Notes under the pieces: generated by a model
Database searches by the model: none
Told to the model about the DNA's origin: nothing
The model's input: the letters and a program-made list of their open reading frames with translations, nothing else
Shown here: positions 25,133 to 35,959 of the stretch, piece after piece
Position numbering within the stretch: position 1 is the first letter of the stretch
Layout: each line of letters starts with the position of its first letter
Source: Parelaphostrongylus tenuis
Taxonomy: Eukaryota > Nematoda > Chromadorea > Rhabditida > Metastrongylidae
Length of the DNA: 64,000 nucleotides
Direction: 5' to 3'
NCBI GenBank assembly: GCA_019055375.1
Contig: JAHQIW010005076.1
Span: 1 to 64,000, forward strand
Made by a program: the position numbers and the translations under genes

Positions 25133-25175
25133 GCCCGACTGACGAGTCTGTAAAGACAAAACACGTGTATCGGGC
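25133..25175 (+). ncRNA. Type I hammerhead ribozyme, one core substitution
   Basis: Stem I pairs GCCCGA (25133-25138) with TCGGGC (25170-25175), six Watson-Crick pairs. The core CTGACGAG (25139-25146) is exact. Stem II is GTCT-GTAA-AGAC, and stem III is the palindrome ACACGTGT ending in a GUA triplet, with the predicted cut between 25169 and 25170. The only flaw is that the G of GAAAC is A. Compared with the 24820 copy, this one supplies the intact stem I and lacks the intact 3' core. Confidence 0.75.
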
Positions 25176-25334
25176 TGTACAAGAGCCCTTACCAGACCAC
25201 ATGACAAGTTGGCTCAAATAGTAATGAAAGGATTCATTGAAAACAATAATAATCTGACAAGATTATTACATATTACATGTCTAATCGCTTGTATAATAGT
25301 GGCTCAAAAAATGTTAGATCCTCAACAACAGTAT

Positions 25335-25830
25335 ATAACTTCAAATCAAGGACCATCACTATTCACGATTTTCTGCCAACGATCTGCAAGCTTGCGGATT
25401 TGTTTAAAATACCACTCCTTGGGCCTTCAATCAAAAGCTCCTGACATGCCTCTTCAACTTGATCAAATGTCTCGAATCATTGTTCCATTGAGTGGAAGAG
25501 AGCGTAATCGGACGGCGCAGCATCTGAACTGTAGACTGGGTGCGGTAAAACCTCGACTCCTCTAAATTCAACAAATTTTTCCCTAATCTTCTTTGCGGTG
25601 AAAGGTTTGGCATTGTCTTGCTGAAACAGCGTGCGCTTCTGATGAATCAATGTCGCGTATTTTTTCTCCAATGCTAGTTGCCGTGAATGTTCCTCATGGA
25701 AATGTTCCTGGGAAATTCCCATGAATTCACAATAGACGATACTGTGCGAAACCAAAAAAAATTTGAATCCCTCGTTGGTGTAGAGGAGCTTTTTCCTCAA
25801 CCTAGCATAGTAGCCTATAATGGGTTGTGT
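25335..25830 (-). pseudogene. Mariner transposase relic, catalytic and C-terminal part
   Basis: Minus-strand frames give QLALEKKYATLIHQKRTLFQQ, with the second catalytic Asp in FQQDNAKP and the third in DAAPSDYALF. A frame shift follows, then LIKLKRHVRSF and QIRKLADRWQKIVNSDGP just before a stop. By my count 35 residues separate the second and third catalytic Asp, one more than in classic mariner D34D. The first catalytic Asp and the DNA-binding domain are not intact. It belongs to the same family as 9590-9985. Not functional. Confidence 0.8.
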
Positions 25831-25984
25831 CATATTTTCTTCGTACTATTGTTTCATTCGTCTTTTTTTATTTTTCAAAACGAGTTGCTGCCGAAAGGCT
25901 GTGGCATGTTGGATAATGTTCTTATGGCTTAAGCAGAATCTGGATAGGGCCGTAGTATCATCGCTCGGCAGTCAATTTAAGTGA

Positions 25985-26280
25985 GCTACCGCAAAGTGAT
26001 CTCTCGTTGGAGACCTCACTCACTAACAGACCACGTCACATTGCAAAGTCGAGTTGCCACATTTTGGAGAGACTGGGTTAGGTCACGATATCGTATCCAC
26101 TGTAAATACACTCCCTGACAAAGTATTTTCGGGAGAATGATTTGAAGACCACAACTACCTCAACTGTGACCTCACTGTTTTTTCGATCGGCTTCTTTTTT
26201 GTGGTAAGAAAGCATCCAGTCTTTGCCGAGAAGATGGTTGAATGTCACTGATCATGGTGGTGATTATATTGTTCATTAGT
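25985..26280 (-). repeat. Unclassified repeat, paired with 13905-14230
   Basis: Reverse-complement partner of the plus-strand repeat at 13905-14230. The plus strand near 26000-26090 is open and reads RKVISRW..LTDHVTLQSRVATFWRDW. It sits just beyond the 5' side of the mariner relic but is not mariner-like. Family unknown. Confidence 0.45.
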
Positions 26281-26344
26281 TGATTTCTTGAAATAGCTAG
26301 CAAGTGATTTGCAACTGCCGTGGTGCTAAAGAAATCAAGCGACA

Positions 26345-26436
26345 ATGATGATAGTATGAACGTAACTGACACTGCGATTTTAAGATGCGAATGATGATAG
26401 TATGAACGTAACTGACACTGCGATTTCAAGATCCGC
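26345..26436 (+). repeat. 46-bp tandem duplication
   Basis: The unit starting atgatgatagtatgaacgta occurs at 26345 and 26391, two nearly identical copies with two differences. The near identity implies a recent duplication. Confidence 0.85.
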
Positions 26437-26439
26437 AAT

Positions 26440-29400
26440 AACTACAACAGCGTGACTATTCCAAAAAGACTAAAAGTTGAAATGTTCGAAGTTTATCAGC
26501 TCCTACTTACATGACGTGGCTTGCTACTCCTCTATGAAATCACGCCAACTTGACGAATACATTGAAAGGCAACTCCTACCAGAGAGACCACACCCGGTGT
26601 GCGATTATAGCAACTGAATGAATGCATATGAAGCTGATGATGTGTAGAAATTGCGAGGAGGAAAATGTGCCTAAGTAATATTCAACTTTTACGGAGAATC
26701 TCATGAAAGTTGAAAGTCAAGTACGAAGATCTGCCAAAAATCGGAACTTCAGCACAAAGGAGGCAAAATTGCTACATTATTGAAATGAGAATTTATTCTA
26801 TGTAGCCGTAGAAACATGGCTACTTCTTGGGTAATTCTATTATATAATGAGAAAAAACTGATGCTATTCTTAAAAAATATATCGTTGAATGAAGTATAGC
26901 TAGTAATACATATAATGGGAAGGCACTGAAGTGAAAGATTGAAAAAAAAACATCATGATGCAATCGAGACCATGTTTTTGGTCAACTTTCCATGGAAGCG
27001 ATTGGGCCAAAGTTTTTTTTTTTTCGATCGGTGTTAGAAATTAATTTTTGGTTAAGTATGGGAAGACATGAATCCTGGTAAGGCAGCATAAATACAATTC
27101 TAATGAATTTTGTAATAATGAGAGTTGGGAAGGACGGGTGTTTGAAATGGTCATCTACATAAAATGTGACTCCTTTTTCAAGAACTTAATCACCATAAAA
27201 GCATCAGTAATCAAAGCATTGTAATGTGCGGGAATTCAGTTTGAAGTGTAAAAACTTGTTTGTTCTTCACGACCACGACTCTGTTGTAATCTACATCAAT
27301 AGTACAAAACTAAGACAAAGCTATACATTTTTAGACAATAGCAAGTTTTGTGTACATAAATAATATTGACGATTTCATAATCGTGTTAGCTCTAGGCCAG
27401 GAAATGAAAGGGTTAAATTGTTGGATTAGGACTAGAAGGACACAGCCGAGTGAGGTTCTTTATTTGAGAGATGCTCCGTAAAAAAAGGTTCGACTCGGCT
27501 GATAGCAAAGATGAGAATCTATAACAAGGACGAAAGACTGAAAATAACTGATTAGTCGCCGATTTTGGAGAAGGAGAACAAGACGGCTCACGTTAGTCCA
27601 ATAAATATTTTGATATCAATCACGTGTGAGCTTGATCATGTGGAAGAATTATTAGATATTCTCAACTACGTTTCATGATAGTGGGTTTTAAGACATCGCT
27701 CAGTAATATTGAATTTATAAAAAATTGGGAAGATAAAGTATACCTTGGTGCAGATCGAAAGAATATACCCTCAAACCAGCTTAAAGAAACAATGAAAAAT
27801 TTCAGATTTTTTCTGAAAGTGCACCTAGAGAAGACGTCAGCTACAGTTTCCTTCTCGTTCCAAGAGCATGTCCAGGATGTTTTTTACCACAATGTTTTTC
27901 TAGTTAGAGTGAGATTCTGAAATTCTAAGGAACTGACTAAGGCAAAAGGCTTCAAATGCATGGTGATGATATTTCTTTCATTACAGAATTTACAGTGCGA
28001 ATTATAGTACCATGGCAAGCACAGTGGCTAGAGTTGCTGTGTATTAAGCATAATAGAAATGTCTGCTAGCTCGACACTTTCAAGGAAGATCATACCTTGC
28101 TCCCTTCCGTGATCGCTAATATGTTGTCTAACTTCTGCAAAAAAAATTCTTTCGATCCATTGATTTTAAGTGACGAACGTGAAGAAAGCGTACGAAGGCT
28201 TTAACATCCCAGAATTATGGAGAAAAAGAGGGAGTACAGAATTCATCTATATGCATGAAAAGACAGGATTTTCAAGCAGCAAACAAACCTACGCGCAAGA
28301 GAGAATAACCTAATAGTACGTCATACAGCACAAAGAGTGATAGCGAATCAGCGGCCTGACTCAAATAGTGGTAGCACGAGTTCTCGGTATGAGTGAAACC
28401 AGTGTTCATCTCCCGTTTGTTTCAAAGTTTTCCTTATCGCTTAGTATACTGGGATAGATTTTAGACAGTAGTTTGAATGTAGTAACAAAAAAGGTCTAGA
28501 AGAAATGGAGAATAGCGAGAAAGTATGGAGTTTGAGAAAGATCGCGGCAGCCAGCAAGAATGGAAGTGAATTTTTAGAAAGTAGGAAGTTCAATTTTCAA
28601 TGCCCTCACAACTCACAACAAGTTCAAGCGAAGGTCCTTGCCACGCATTTTATGCTGGTATTTTTATACGTGCAAAAAATTTCTAAACTCTGTTTCAGAA
28701 CAAAAAATGAATGAAGAGAACTTTCTGATAATTTTTCGGCCTGGTTAGACGGCTTCTATTGAATCCATTGCAAGATAGGTGACCATCTGAGAAAACACAA
28801 TTTTCCCTTAAAGTATAGTGCCAAAAAATCGATATCAACTATATTCCTCAAAATTTTTTTCTAGGATCTTGTAGCAATGGAACTACTCAAATTAGTTATT
28901 TTGAGTAAGATATCACGTTTATGCGAGCAAAGCAGGTGTGATTTGTTCGTTAACCCTTTGATTACCAAACCATCTCAACGTGGCTGGTCATTGCGTTGAA
29001 ATAAAAATCATGATAAGATGAACGATTTTTTGCGTCTCTCCCAATGACGTTTCACAGGGTATCTTTGATAAAACTTCACCGTTAAAAAATTTTTCAATGG
29101 GAGTACTAAGCAAATCGAGAAGCAATAGAGCAGAAAATAAATTAAAACGAAAAAATAATAAGGTCTCAAAGCATTCTCACATGTATAATCTGATAACATA
29201 TATTGAGCCTTTTATGAGGTCTGTTATGGGATCCGCGCGCAGTGTAACATCTTAGCCGTCGATTCCTCAATATGTAGGAGATACATCCCCTTACAAGTGA
29301 TTGAATCAAGCAGAAGGCGCCATGCAACTGATAAAACTAAAAGGCCGAAGCGTACGTCTAGCACTATATTTATGTCATATCAGACCTTATGAAAGGTTTA

Positions 29401-31900
29401 GAATATTTATAAAATTACATAGTGCTTTGAGCGAGCTCTCGAAAGGAAGCCAAATGTGAACGTTCACTCGCACATAATAAACGTATAGCTTTACTTTGAG
29501 AGTTTCACCACACTTTGGAAAAGGTCAAGATTTAATCATCGAAGTGCTAAATTTGTCGTGTGGATTGGTATAGCGGTCACGATTCTAATAAGGTGGTCAT
29601 TGGAATAAAAAAAAAAGGAAAGAAAAATATGTTCCGAATAGGAACCGTTACAAACTGTTCTAGAAACAGTATACAGGAAAATAAATGTGGCTCTGTCACA
29701 AATGAGGATTGGCCCATCTCCGACGTATAAGTGTTTGAAATCCAAGCTCTGTTGCCATCGCGGAGTCGTATCCAAATTAGAGCTACGAAACCTGAGAAGC
29801 TCGCGTGAGAACGTCCTAAGCAAGAGATTTCCTAAGCTCCTCCAAAACGTTTCTGATTTGGACGACGCTGGTAATGTATGGTGAAATGCAGTTGAGGTTA
29901 AAAAGAAAGAGAAATCTCGATCATATGAATATCTAGAAGCAAAAAGAGAATCATGAATGGGAAATGAAACAGGAAGGAAACCAGGGAAGAGTTTGGTGTG
30001 CTTTTTGACGTAGTTAAAAGCAACATAATTTATTTGAATATGACTATGATATCACATATTGAATTGCTACCATGCATTATAGATGGCTGCTACTGCAGGT
30101 AATGCTTATGTGTTCTGTTATTGTAGATTCGATTGCTCGGTGTGCATCTTCCTTGGCACAAATGGACTGATTAGGTTACGACTGACGCAATTTGATTGGC
30201 AGAATTTCGGTTAATGCTGTCTGAAGGCGTTGTTACTGGTTCTTTCTTAAAGAATCCTGGTATTATGCTAGACACAAGGGGATTTAGTTAAGCGATGCAA
30301 CCTGTGATCCATCCTATAATTCAAAATCGTGTTGGGATAAATTAGGCCAAAGTTTTATACAGTTACTAACTATTTATAGTGGCTATTGACTATTTGATTA
30401 AAGTACTATCTCCCATAGTGTTCCGCATTATTTTTATCACCTGAAATACCAATACTAGCTGTCAATAGATCAGCGATGATTTGAGCACGATCTAGTGGAG
30501 TCGCCAACGTCGAATGCGTAAATTTACCACTGATACCTAACTATCTTCTTGTTTAAAAATCGTTTAATTTAATTGTCTTGAGACAGGAGTGTCAACGACC
30601 AGTTTGCCTTGATCTTCAAAAACGCTTACTGTATTCCACTCAACCTTCTAATCTTTTCCAGAATGAATGGTGCATATTTCCTCAGTGTGGATAATGATAC
30701 CTTATTTACATATTGGCGGCCGTTTCAAGCCAAACTTGGCTTCAACCAATCGATAACCAACTTCTAAAAAAGATGAGATCAGACAATGATCTCTGCTCTG
30801 TTATATTTGCCAGAAAGATCGTTTACTTGATTATTGAATAGTCTCTACACACAAAGATTATCATACTTTGCTCAAAAAAATCAACGAATGGAGTTCAATT
30901 CTATGGCTACATAAAATTGGAACAGAGATTCTGCTGCATGGGCCAAATCCATACTATAGCGATCGCAGCAATGTCTGCTCAACACTCATGGTGACCATAT
31001 CTATTCTTCATACTTAATTTTTTAATATGATATTTATGAGAGAAAACGACGATTTTCTTTCCTGTGAACGGTGACATAAAGCCACCAGATACCCATGACA
31101 TTGACTGACACTGATTACATGATTTTCATGCTTTCTTGTCTCAAAATTTGCAGATCTTGGTTCGACGTATCAGCCGCATGATGACCATGACGTTTCAAGA
31201 AGAAGCACTTATTGATACTATATCAAATTATCAGTTAGTGATAAGGGTAGAGAGATAACCTCGAAGATACCACCCTTTATCTTCATCTAGAAAGGAATTC
31301 AAAAGTCATTGGCAAAAATTCACCAAGGAATGGATTAAGGCGGTATGCTCAGCTGGTTAGAGTCCATCAGTTATCTCTCATTAAGAATTGACCCAACATC
31401 ATGTCTCGCATCATACTAACTCGTTTAAACTCATAAGTTGAAATGCAGTGTTAAATTTACGTACCAAACTCTCAAAATTCACGATTAGACCCATTATGAA
31501 CAGTGAAGACAGGCCATAGGGAAGAATAGCGCGTTACATGAACTTACTACTAATGCAGTTGCTGAAACACATTACAACTCATCTCAACACACCCAAATGT
31601 TCTTGGATTTGCGGTTGGATTGTCAGTGGCGCATCACGGTTCTTTATACAAGGGTGTCGAATGACTCCACATGTAAATTGTTCGTGAACTTCACACGAAT
31701 ACGAATTCACATTAGCATAGATGGAGTTTTGATTCGACATGTCATTCTTTTATTGAAGGAGTGCCTAGACTCTAGATGGTCTGGGAATCAATTCACAAGT
31801 TGAGAGAGTTGGCAATGGGACAGTAACTGGGTTCATCTTACTATAGCTTTCATTTCCAAGGCACAAGACTCAATAATCGATCTCCGGCAATATTTGCTTT
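26440..31900. other. Long gene-poor stretch
   Basis: No gene, known repeat or RNA recognised. A 9-bp inverted repeat (cagccgagt at 27442, actcggctg at 27495) encloses a short loop. Short open frames here lack motifs and splice context. Confidence 0.4.
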
Positions 31901-32622
31901 AGATATATAGTGGATGGTTTTGTCGTCTCAACCACAATGAGGAGATGGGTAAATGTTTTGAGCTGTCAAATGAACGGTCAGTGCACACAAAATCTACCCG
32001 GAAAAAAGCCGAAGGTTAATCGGCTTCCATTTTATTGCCAAATCAACCTATTCACAAGCGTCCAAAGCACAAATTGATACCGAAAGTGAAGGGATACAAT
32101 TATGGTGTTTTAATACCATTCCTCTCGTGCATCAAACAGAAAAGCACATTTGTGGAAAACATGTTTCGAGAAGCTAACAGTGTGTGCACAAAACGGAAAT
32201 ATAGGCGATACTCTCTCGAGTTGACGCGAAAAATGCCCATTTCTAAGGACAACGAAAAGGGAGCTCCGCGAATTTGATTTGCAGGAAAAACGATAGCTCC
32301 AAAAAATAGTCTAATGGAAATAAGGTTTTGTTTATCCTATGCTTTAATTCCTGATAAAGGGAGCACGGCTTTTTCAACGCTGCTCCAGAATAACAGTATG
32401 GATAATACCATAGCAGTGACTGAGATATGTCAATTTACTCTGAGGCGAAAGCATGCCCATAGCCGATCGTATGACCGCCTTTACGAAACGAAAAATGCAT
32501 AATTTGCCCTCAGAACAGAGATGGCAATTAGACGACATCTGATACAGTCTACCTAATCTCTTGTAAGGCATGCGGTAACGAATACATTGGAGATGGATAG
32601 ACCACCCTGCGCCCATATAGGA

Positions 32623-32922
32623 TAAATAAAGGATAAAGCTCTCGGCGTTGATCAATCCCTAAAAGTTACGCCATGCATTCGTCTTCAATTTCTAACTTCG
32701 TTTGAGGTGATTGAATGCATATCTGGCCTCTACAGTGACTCGCGGTGGCCTTCCGCTTAACCGAGTCAGTGTTGCTTATCCTCCCAGACAGGTCTGAGAC
32801 CAGTCTGGTACCAATCTACCGACCCCTGAGGAATGGATGGCTTGGTGAGCCATGAGCGCGAGATCGAACCATTGACCTCGTGTGCGACGCAGAGCACCTC
32901 TAACCACTGCGCCACATGCGCT
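32623..32922 (-). mobile_element. tRNA-derived SINE (family A), best copy, with target-site duplication
   Basis: On the minus strand it begins GAGCGCATGTGGCGCAGTGG. Box A is TGGCGCAGTGGTTAGAGG and box B is GGTTCGATCTC. The head ends GCGCTC, which pairs with the opening GAGCGC as an acceptor stem. The body contains gtctgggaggataagcaa and gcattcaatcacctc, and the tail is gagctttatcctttattt. The 9-base catatagga is present on both sides (32614-32622 and 32923-32931), as expected for a target-site duplication. Length is about 300 bases. This copy defines the family for the window. Confidence 0.88.
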
Positions 32923-33006
32923 CATATAGGAGAGTATCTACTTGAAAATCCAACTCCAAACAAAGTACTCTACTAGGAGAATACTTGTTGTGAGCTAGAG
33001 GGTCTA

Positions 33007-33054
33007 GTGGTATACTCGCGCCTGTTTCGTCCTACTGGGACTCAGCAGCACCAC
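33007..33054 (-). ncRNA. Hammerhead ribozyme, left arm, decayed
   Basis: On the minus strand, stem I GTGGTG pairs with TACCAC with one wobble pair. The core reads CTGCTGAG, where CTGATGAG is expected. Stem II is GTCC-CAGTA-GGAC and GAAAC is exact. The stem III and cleavage region read ACAGGCGCGAGTA and are altered. One essential core base (A to C) is changed, so it is probably inactive. Confidence 0.65.
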
Positions 33055-33278
33055 CCTCCCGCGGTTCAGCCAATCCCCTAAGGTTAAATTATCCTCTAGA
33101 GGAATTGACGCCGATAAAAAAATCACCCCAGGTCAGGTGATGTACTCTTCTGACATTGTGATGACCAGCAGTCGAGTACGTAGGTGTTAGAATGAATTTT
33201 AGCTGTTAGAATTCTTTACTCGGCGTCAATTCCTCTAGAGCATTATTTGACCTCAGGGGATAGGCTGAACCGAGGAAG

Positions 33279-33328
33279 GGTGGTATTGATGAGTCTCAAT
33301 AAGACGAAACGGGCGCCTGTATACTACT
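33279..33328 (+). ncRNA. Type I hammerhead ribozyme, right arm
   Basis: Stem I pairs GGTGGTA (33279-33285) with TACTACT (33322-33328), seven pairs including two wobble. The core TTGATGAG (33286-33293) matches CUGAUGAG except for its first base, U for C. Stem II is GTCT-CAATA-AGAC. GAAAC (33306-33310) is exact. Stem III is ACGG-GCGC-CTGT, followed by A, giving a GUA triplet and a predicted cut between 33321 and 33322. The whole fold fits with one deviation. Confidence 0.78.
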
Positions 33329-33489
33329 AGACCTATCAGCTCAAAACAAGTAATATCCTTATCAAATTATATCATTTTGAGCTGGTCTATAAAAAGCGGT
33401 GGATAGAAGAGTTTTACTCTACTAGACATACACAGCAAGGAAAAACATATCAGAGGACAGATGTAAAAGTCCTTATCCTTGCACAAAAA

Positions 33490-33880
33490 TACAAAACATC
33501 AACCAGAGAATTCTTGAAACTTTGGGCATAAGTACTATATCCAGAAATGAACCGCAAATAGTAGTGCATCGTAATTACACGTGACCTCGTAGCATTCATT
33601 CTTCAAGCTACTTTTGCCATGTAAACCAGACACATTCTTACCAGTGCAGTACTCTGAGTGGTTTGTCTCCGATGATTAAGGGGAGGACTCAAAAGCAACT
33701 AAGCAGTGAGTATTTCACCATGGAAAACTCCACCACGGATTAGAAAGCGTGTTTAGTACATTTCCTCCAGAGGTGGCGAAAGTATTTAAGTGAGTAGATT
33801 TGGAATCAATTTGACCTCCTCTCTGGGCTTCTAGAAAAGCGAAGCCATCAAAACGTTAGTCAATGTTTTACTGCTCTGAT
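33490..33880 (+). repeat. Dispersed repeat, second copy at 22115-22470
   Basis: Plus-strand partner of 22115-22470, with the same ordered landmarks. No coding capacity. It lies immediately beyond the hammerhead foldback, but the 22115 copy has no such neighbour, so the adjacency looks accidental. Confidence 0.5.
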
Positions 33881-34300
33881 TAGCGCACTCAATAGCACTA
33901 CTGTCACCAACCTTGCAACTGCTTATCAAGGGAAAATATTGAAGTGTAGCGTAATCTTTACAAAAAATCTTGTTTCACAAGAGCTGTCGGTGAGTGTGTT
34001 ACGTTTACCAAAATACCACACGTGGGAAGGATGAAGTTGTGGTTGCCAAAAGTGTGCGCCCCAAGCAATACATCATGTGTTAATGATAGAAGTAGAAATA
34101 GAAACTCAAGAATAAAACTTAGGCTAAGGCCGTTATAAGCGTGTTGCAACTCTGAACTATATTTCTAAAAAACGGTAATGATTGAAAGATGTATGTGCTC
34201 GAGAAGGAGCACCAATGATTTTATAACGACTTTATAAGATGTTATAAAAGAATACTGCTTTTCCATGAAGATTACCGAGTGGGTAACTGTCTACATGTGG

Positions 34301-34542
34301 TTGGTATCTTTTCCCAATCGATTGCTCTTCTTTCCGAATCGAATCGATTTTCGGTTACAATACCTTAGATTTTCAAATAATTTTTTTTTCTCTTTCCTTA
34401 TTGTATAGTCATATAAATAAAGCTGCATCGAATAATACGTTCAGGCTCTGAAGAAGGCATATTTGCCGATACGTCAGCCACAAGCAATCGAGAAAACCCA
34501 TCGACCGGAAAGAAGAGCAATCGATTGGGAAAAGATACCAAC
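34301..34542. mobile_element. MITE-like element with perfect 36-bp terminal inverted repeats
   Basis: 34301-34336 is the exact reverse complement of 34507-34542 (outer end ttggtatcttttcccaatcg). The 242-base element has no coding capacity. Its interior includes a gctctgaagaaggcatattt / gccgatacgtcag hairpin. Perfect arms imply recent insertion or gene conversion. No target-site duplication was identified with certainty. Confidence 0.75.
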
Positions 34543-34774
34543 CTCGTGAAGCTTTAAATAAAGATTAGTTTTCTAAGCTTTTCTTCTCATTTTCAAAGTT
34601 TTATATTATTAACATGCCGAGGTTTCAAGAAAGTCGGTCTTTCGAGTTGTCTACATGTGACTGCACAGTGTTCACTCGTGTCGCTGGAGTACTTATTTGT
34701 AGGCGGGAATGAAAATCATAGAAGAAGTTACATAGGAATTGAACTGTGAAAGTTTATGAAAACTCTTCAAAGAG

Positions 34775-34822
<48 letters not shown>
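34775..34822. repeat. (TA)n microsatellite
   Basis: About 20 or more consecutive TA units follow gagttcta and end at atatgtatgtg. Confidence 0.95.
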
Positions 34823-34828
<6 letters not shown>

Positions 34829-34849
34829 AGTTTTTTGACACTACTGATC

Positions 34850-35095
34850 CGTCACACAGTGCTTCCTTCAGTATGTCGATCCCAGTACTCCAAACATTCA
34901 GTTTATTTTCGTCTTCTAGAACATCACAGATTGCTGGCTGAGCGCGTCTCCTTGCAAAGTCGGAGATATCCTGGCCGTGGTGCTCCATAGAACGTCCGCT
35001 GTTAACTGCCAGAGAATGTTGGGGCGTGAGACTCAGCCCCGTGAGCGTCGCGACGAGTATCACAACCACGCGGTCGCGGCGCATCCATATGTATG
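34850..35095 (-). repeat. GC-rich element with a signal-peptide-like open frame
   Basis: On the minus strand, from the ATG near 35084, an open frame reads MRRDRVVVILVATLTG then LSLTPQHSLAVNSGRSMEHH, and continues for about 85 codons into the TA microsatellite. Base composition is clearly GC-richer than the flanks. A diverged relative is at 23575-23700. The presence of two copies suggests a mobile element rather than a host gene. The product is not recognised. Confidence 0.4.
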
Positions 35096-35106
35096 TATGT
35101 ATATAT

Positions 35107-35930
35107 GCAGGGTGCATCAAAAGTTCTGGTAATTATTATTTTGGTAATTTCAGCATTGGCATGATAACTTTTTTGTCAGTGCTGAAAATTTAATTGAGTT
35201 CTTTGTTAAATTTTGATCAAGAACCTGTTTTAATCATTTGTCATTCTTGGTTGAGCTTAAGTTATGGATCGTAGAAATCAACGTGTCGCAGTAGTTGAGT
35301 TGCATAAGGTGCTCGCATAGGTTCCGTCGTATTCGTCCCAAGCACGAGTCTAAGCCGAACTACTCCACAATAGCCATAATGGACGTCAATTTCCCAAGAA
35401 AGGCCAACAAAAGTCCTTAATAGAATAACCATGGGCCACAGTTATTTTCTGGACTCTGTGATGGTGTGGGCCAACATTTGCGTCATCGGAAAGACGTCGT
35501 TGGTCCTCATCAACAGAAACGTCAAAATTAACGCCGCCAACGATGAGGAGCAAGTTCTACGACACATACTGGAGCCTCGGAAAACTCAACACTGGCGCCG
35601 ACGGATTTACGCTCCAGCAGGACTGAGATCTTGCCCATTCCGTCCATTGAACGATTGCCGTCTGTCAAGAGCAGTTTCCAGCTTTTGGCGCAGGAATGAT
35701 TGGCCGTCAAACTAGCCTATCTCAGTTCGTTGGATTACTTCGTGTGGTCCATACTGGGTATAAAAGTCTTGGGTACTGGTTACACAATCGTAAACTCGTT
35801 CAAAACGGTTTTGACACTCATCTGGGACGAAACTGCGGTGGAAATGTGTGCGAGCATTATGTGCAACTCAACTACTGTGACTCGTCGATTTTCACGATCC
35901 ATAGCTTGAGCAAAACTGAAAATACAATTC
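35107..35930 (+). pseudogene. Mariner-like transposase pseudogene, second family
   Basis: It begins after gcagggtgcatcaaaag. From the ATG at 35264 it reads MDRRNQRVAVVELHKVLA and meets a stop. Later pieces in shifting frames give MVWANICVIGKTSLV, VKINA, LQQD, and, after another shift, LSSLDYFVWSILGIKVLGT followed by WDETAVEMCAS. The order matches a mariner transposase from N-terminus to C-terminus. At least two stops and two frameshifts make it non-functional. Its sequence differs from the two minus-strand relics at 9590 and 25335. Confidence 0.75.
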
Positions 35931-35959
35931 TTCAATTTCTTCTTTGCTATATTTGATGA

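Larger units (their letters stand above)
24710..25240. repeat. Hammerhead-bearing foldback repeat (family H3), compound copy
   Basis: The left part (24735-24930) is a near-palindrome. The run from atttgagccaacttgtcg to tggtctggtaaaggctct is mirrored by agagcccttaccagacca to aagttggctcaagtaat. A second right arm with the same end (agagcccttaccagaccaca) lies at 25180-25230, followed by the same terminal tcattgaaa. Each right arm is preceded by a hammerhead core. A third copy is at 49905-50230. The arrangement suggests one element inserted into, or recombined with, another. Confidence 0.75.
33000..33350. repeat. Foldback element with an outward hammerhead ribozyme in each arm (family H1)
   Basis: The outer arms pair ctagtggtatac..gcgcctgtttcgtc (33004-33031) with gacgaaacgggcgcctgtatac (33304-33323). 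The inner arms pair a tcctctagaggaattgacgc run (33092-33111) with gcgtcaattcctctagag (33220-33237). About 100 bases of unique centre lie between. Each arm holds a hammerhead, on the minus strand at left and the plus strand at right, so both read away from the centre. A related element is at 57770-58050. No coding capacity. Confidence 0.8.

Noticed and set aside
27441..27503. 9-bp inverted repeat as a terminator or RNA element
   Set aside because: A single short hairpin in a long non-coding region, with no associated gene or second copy.
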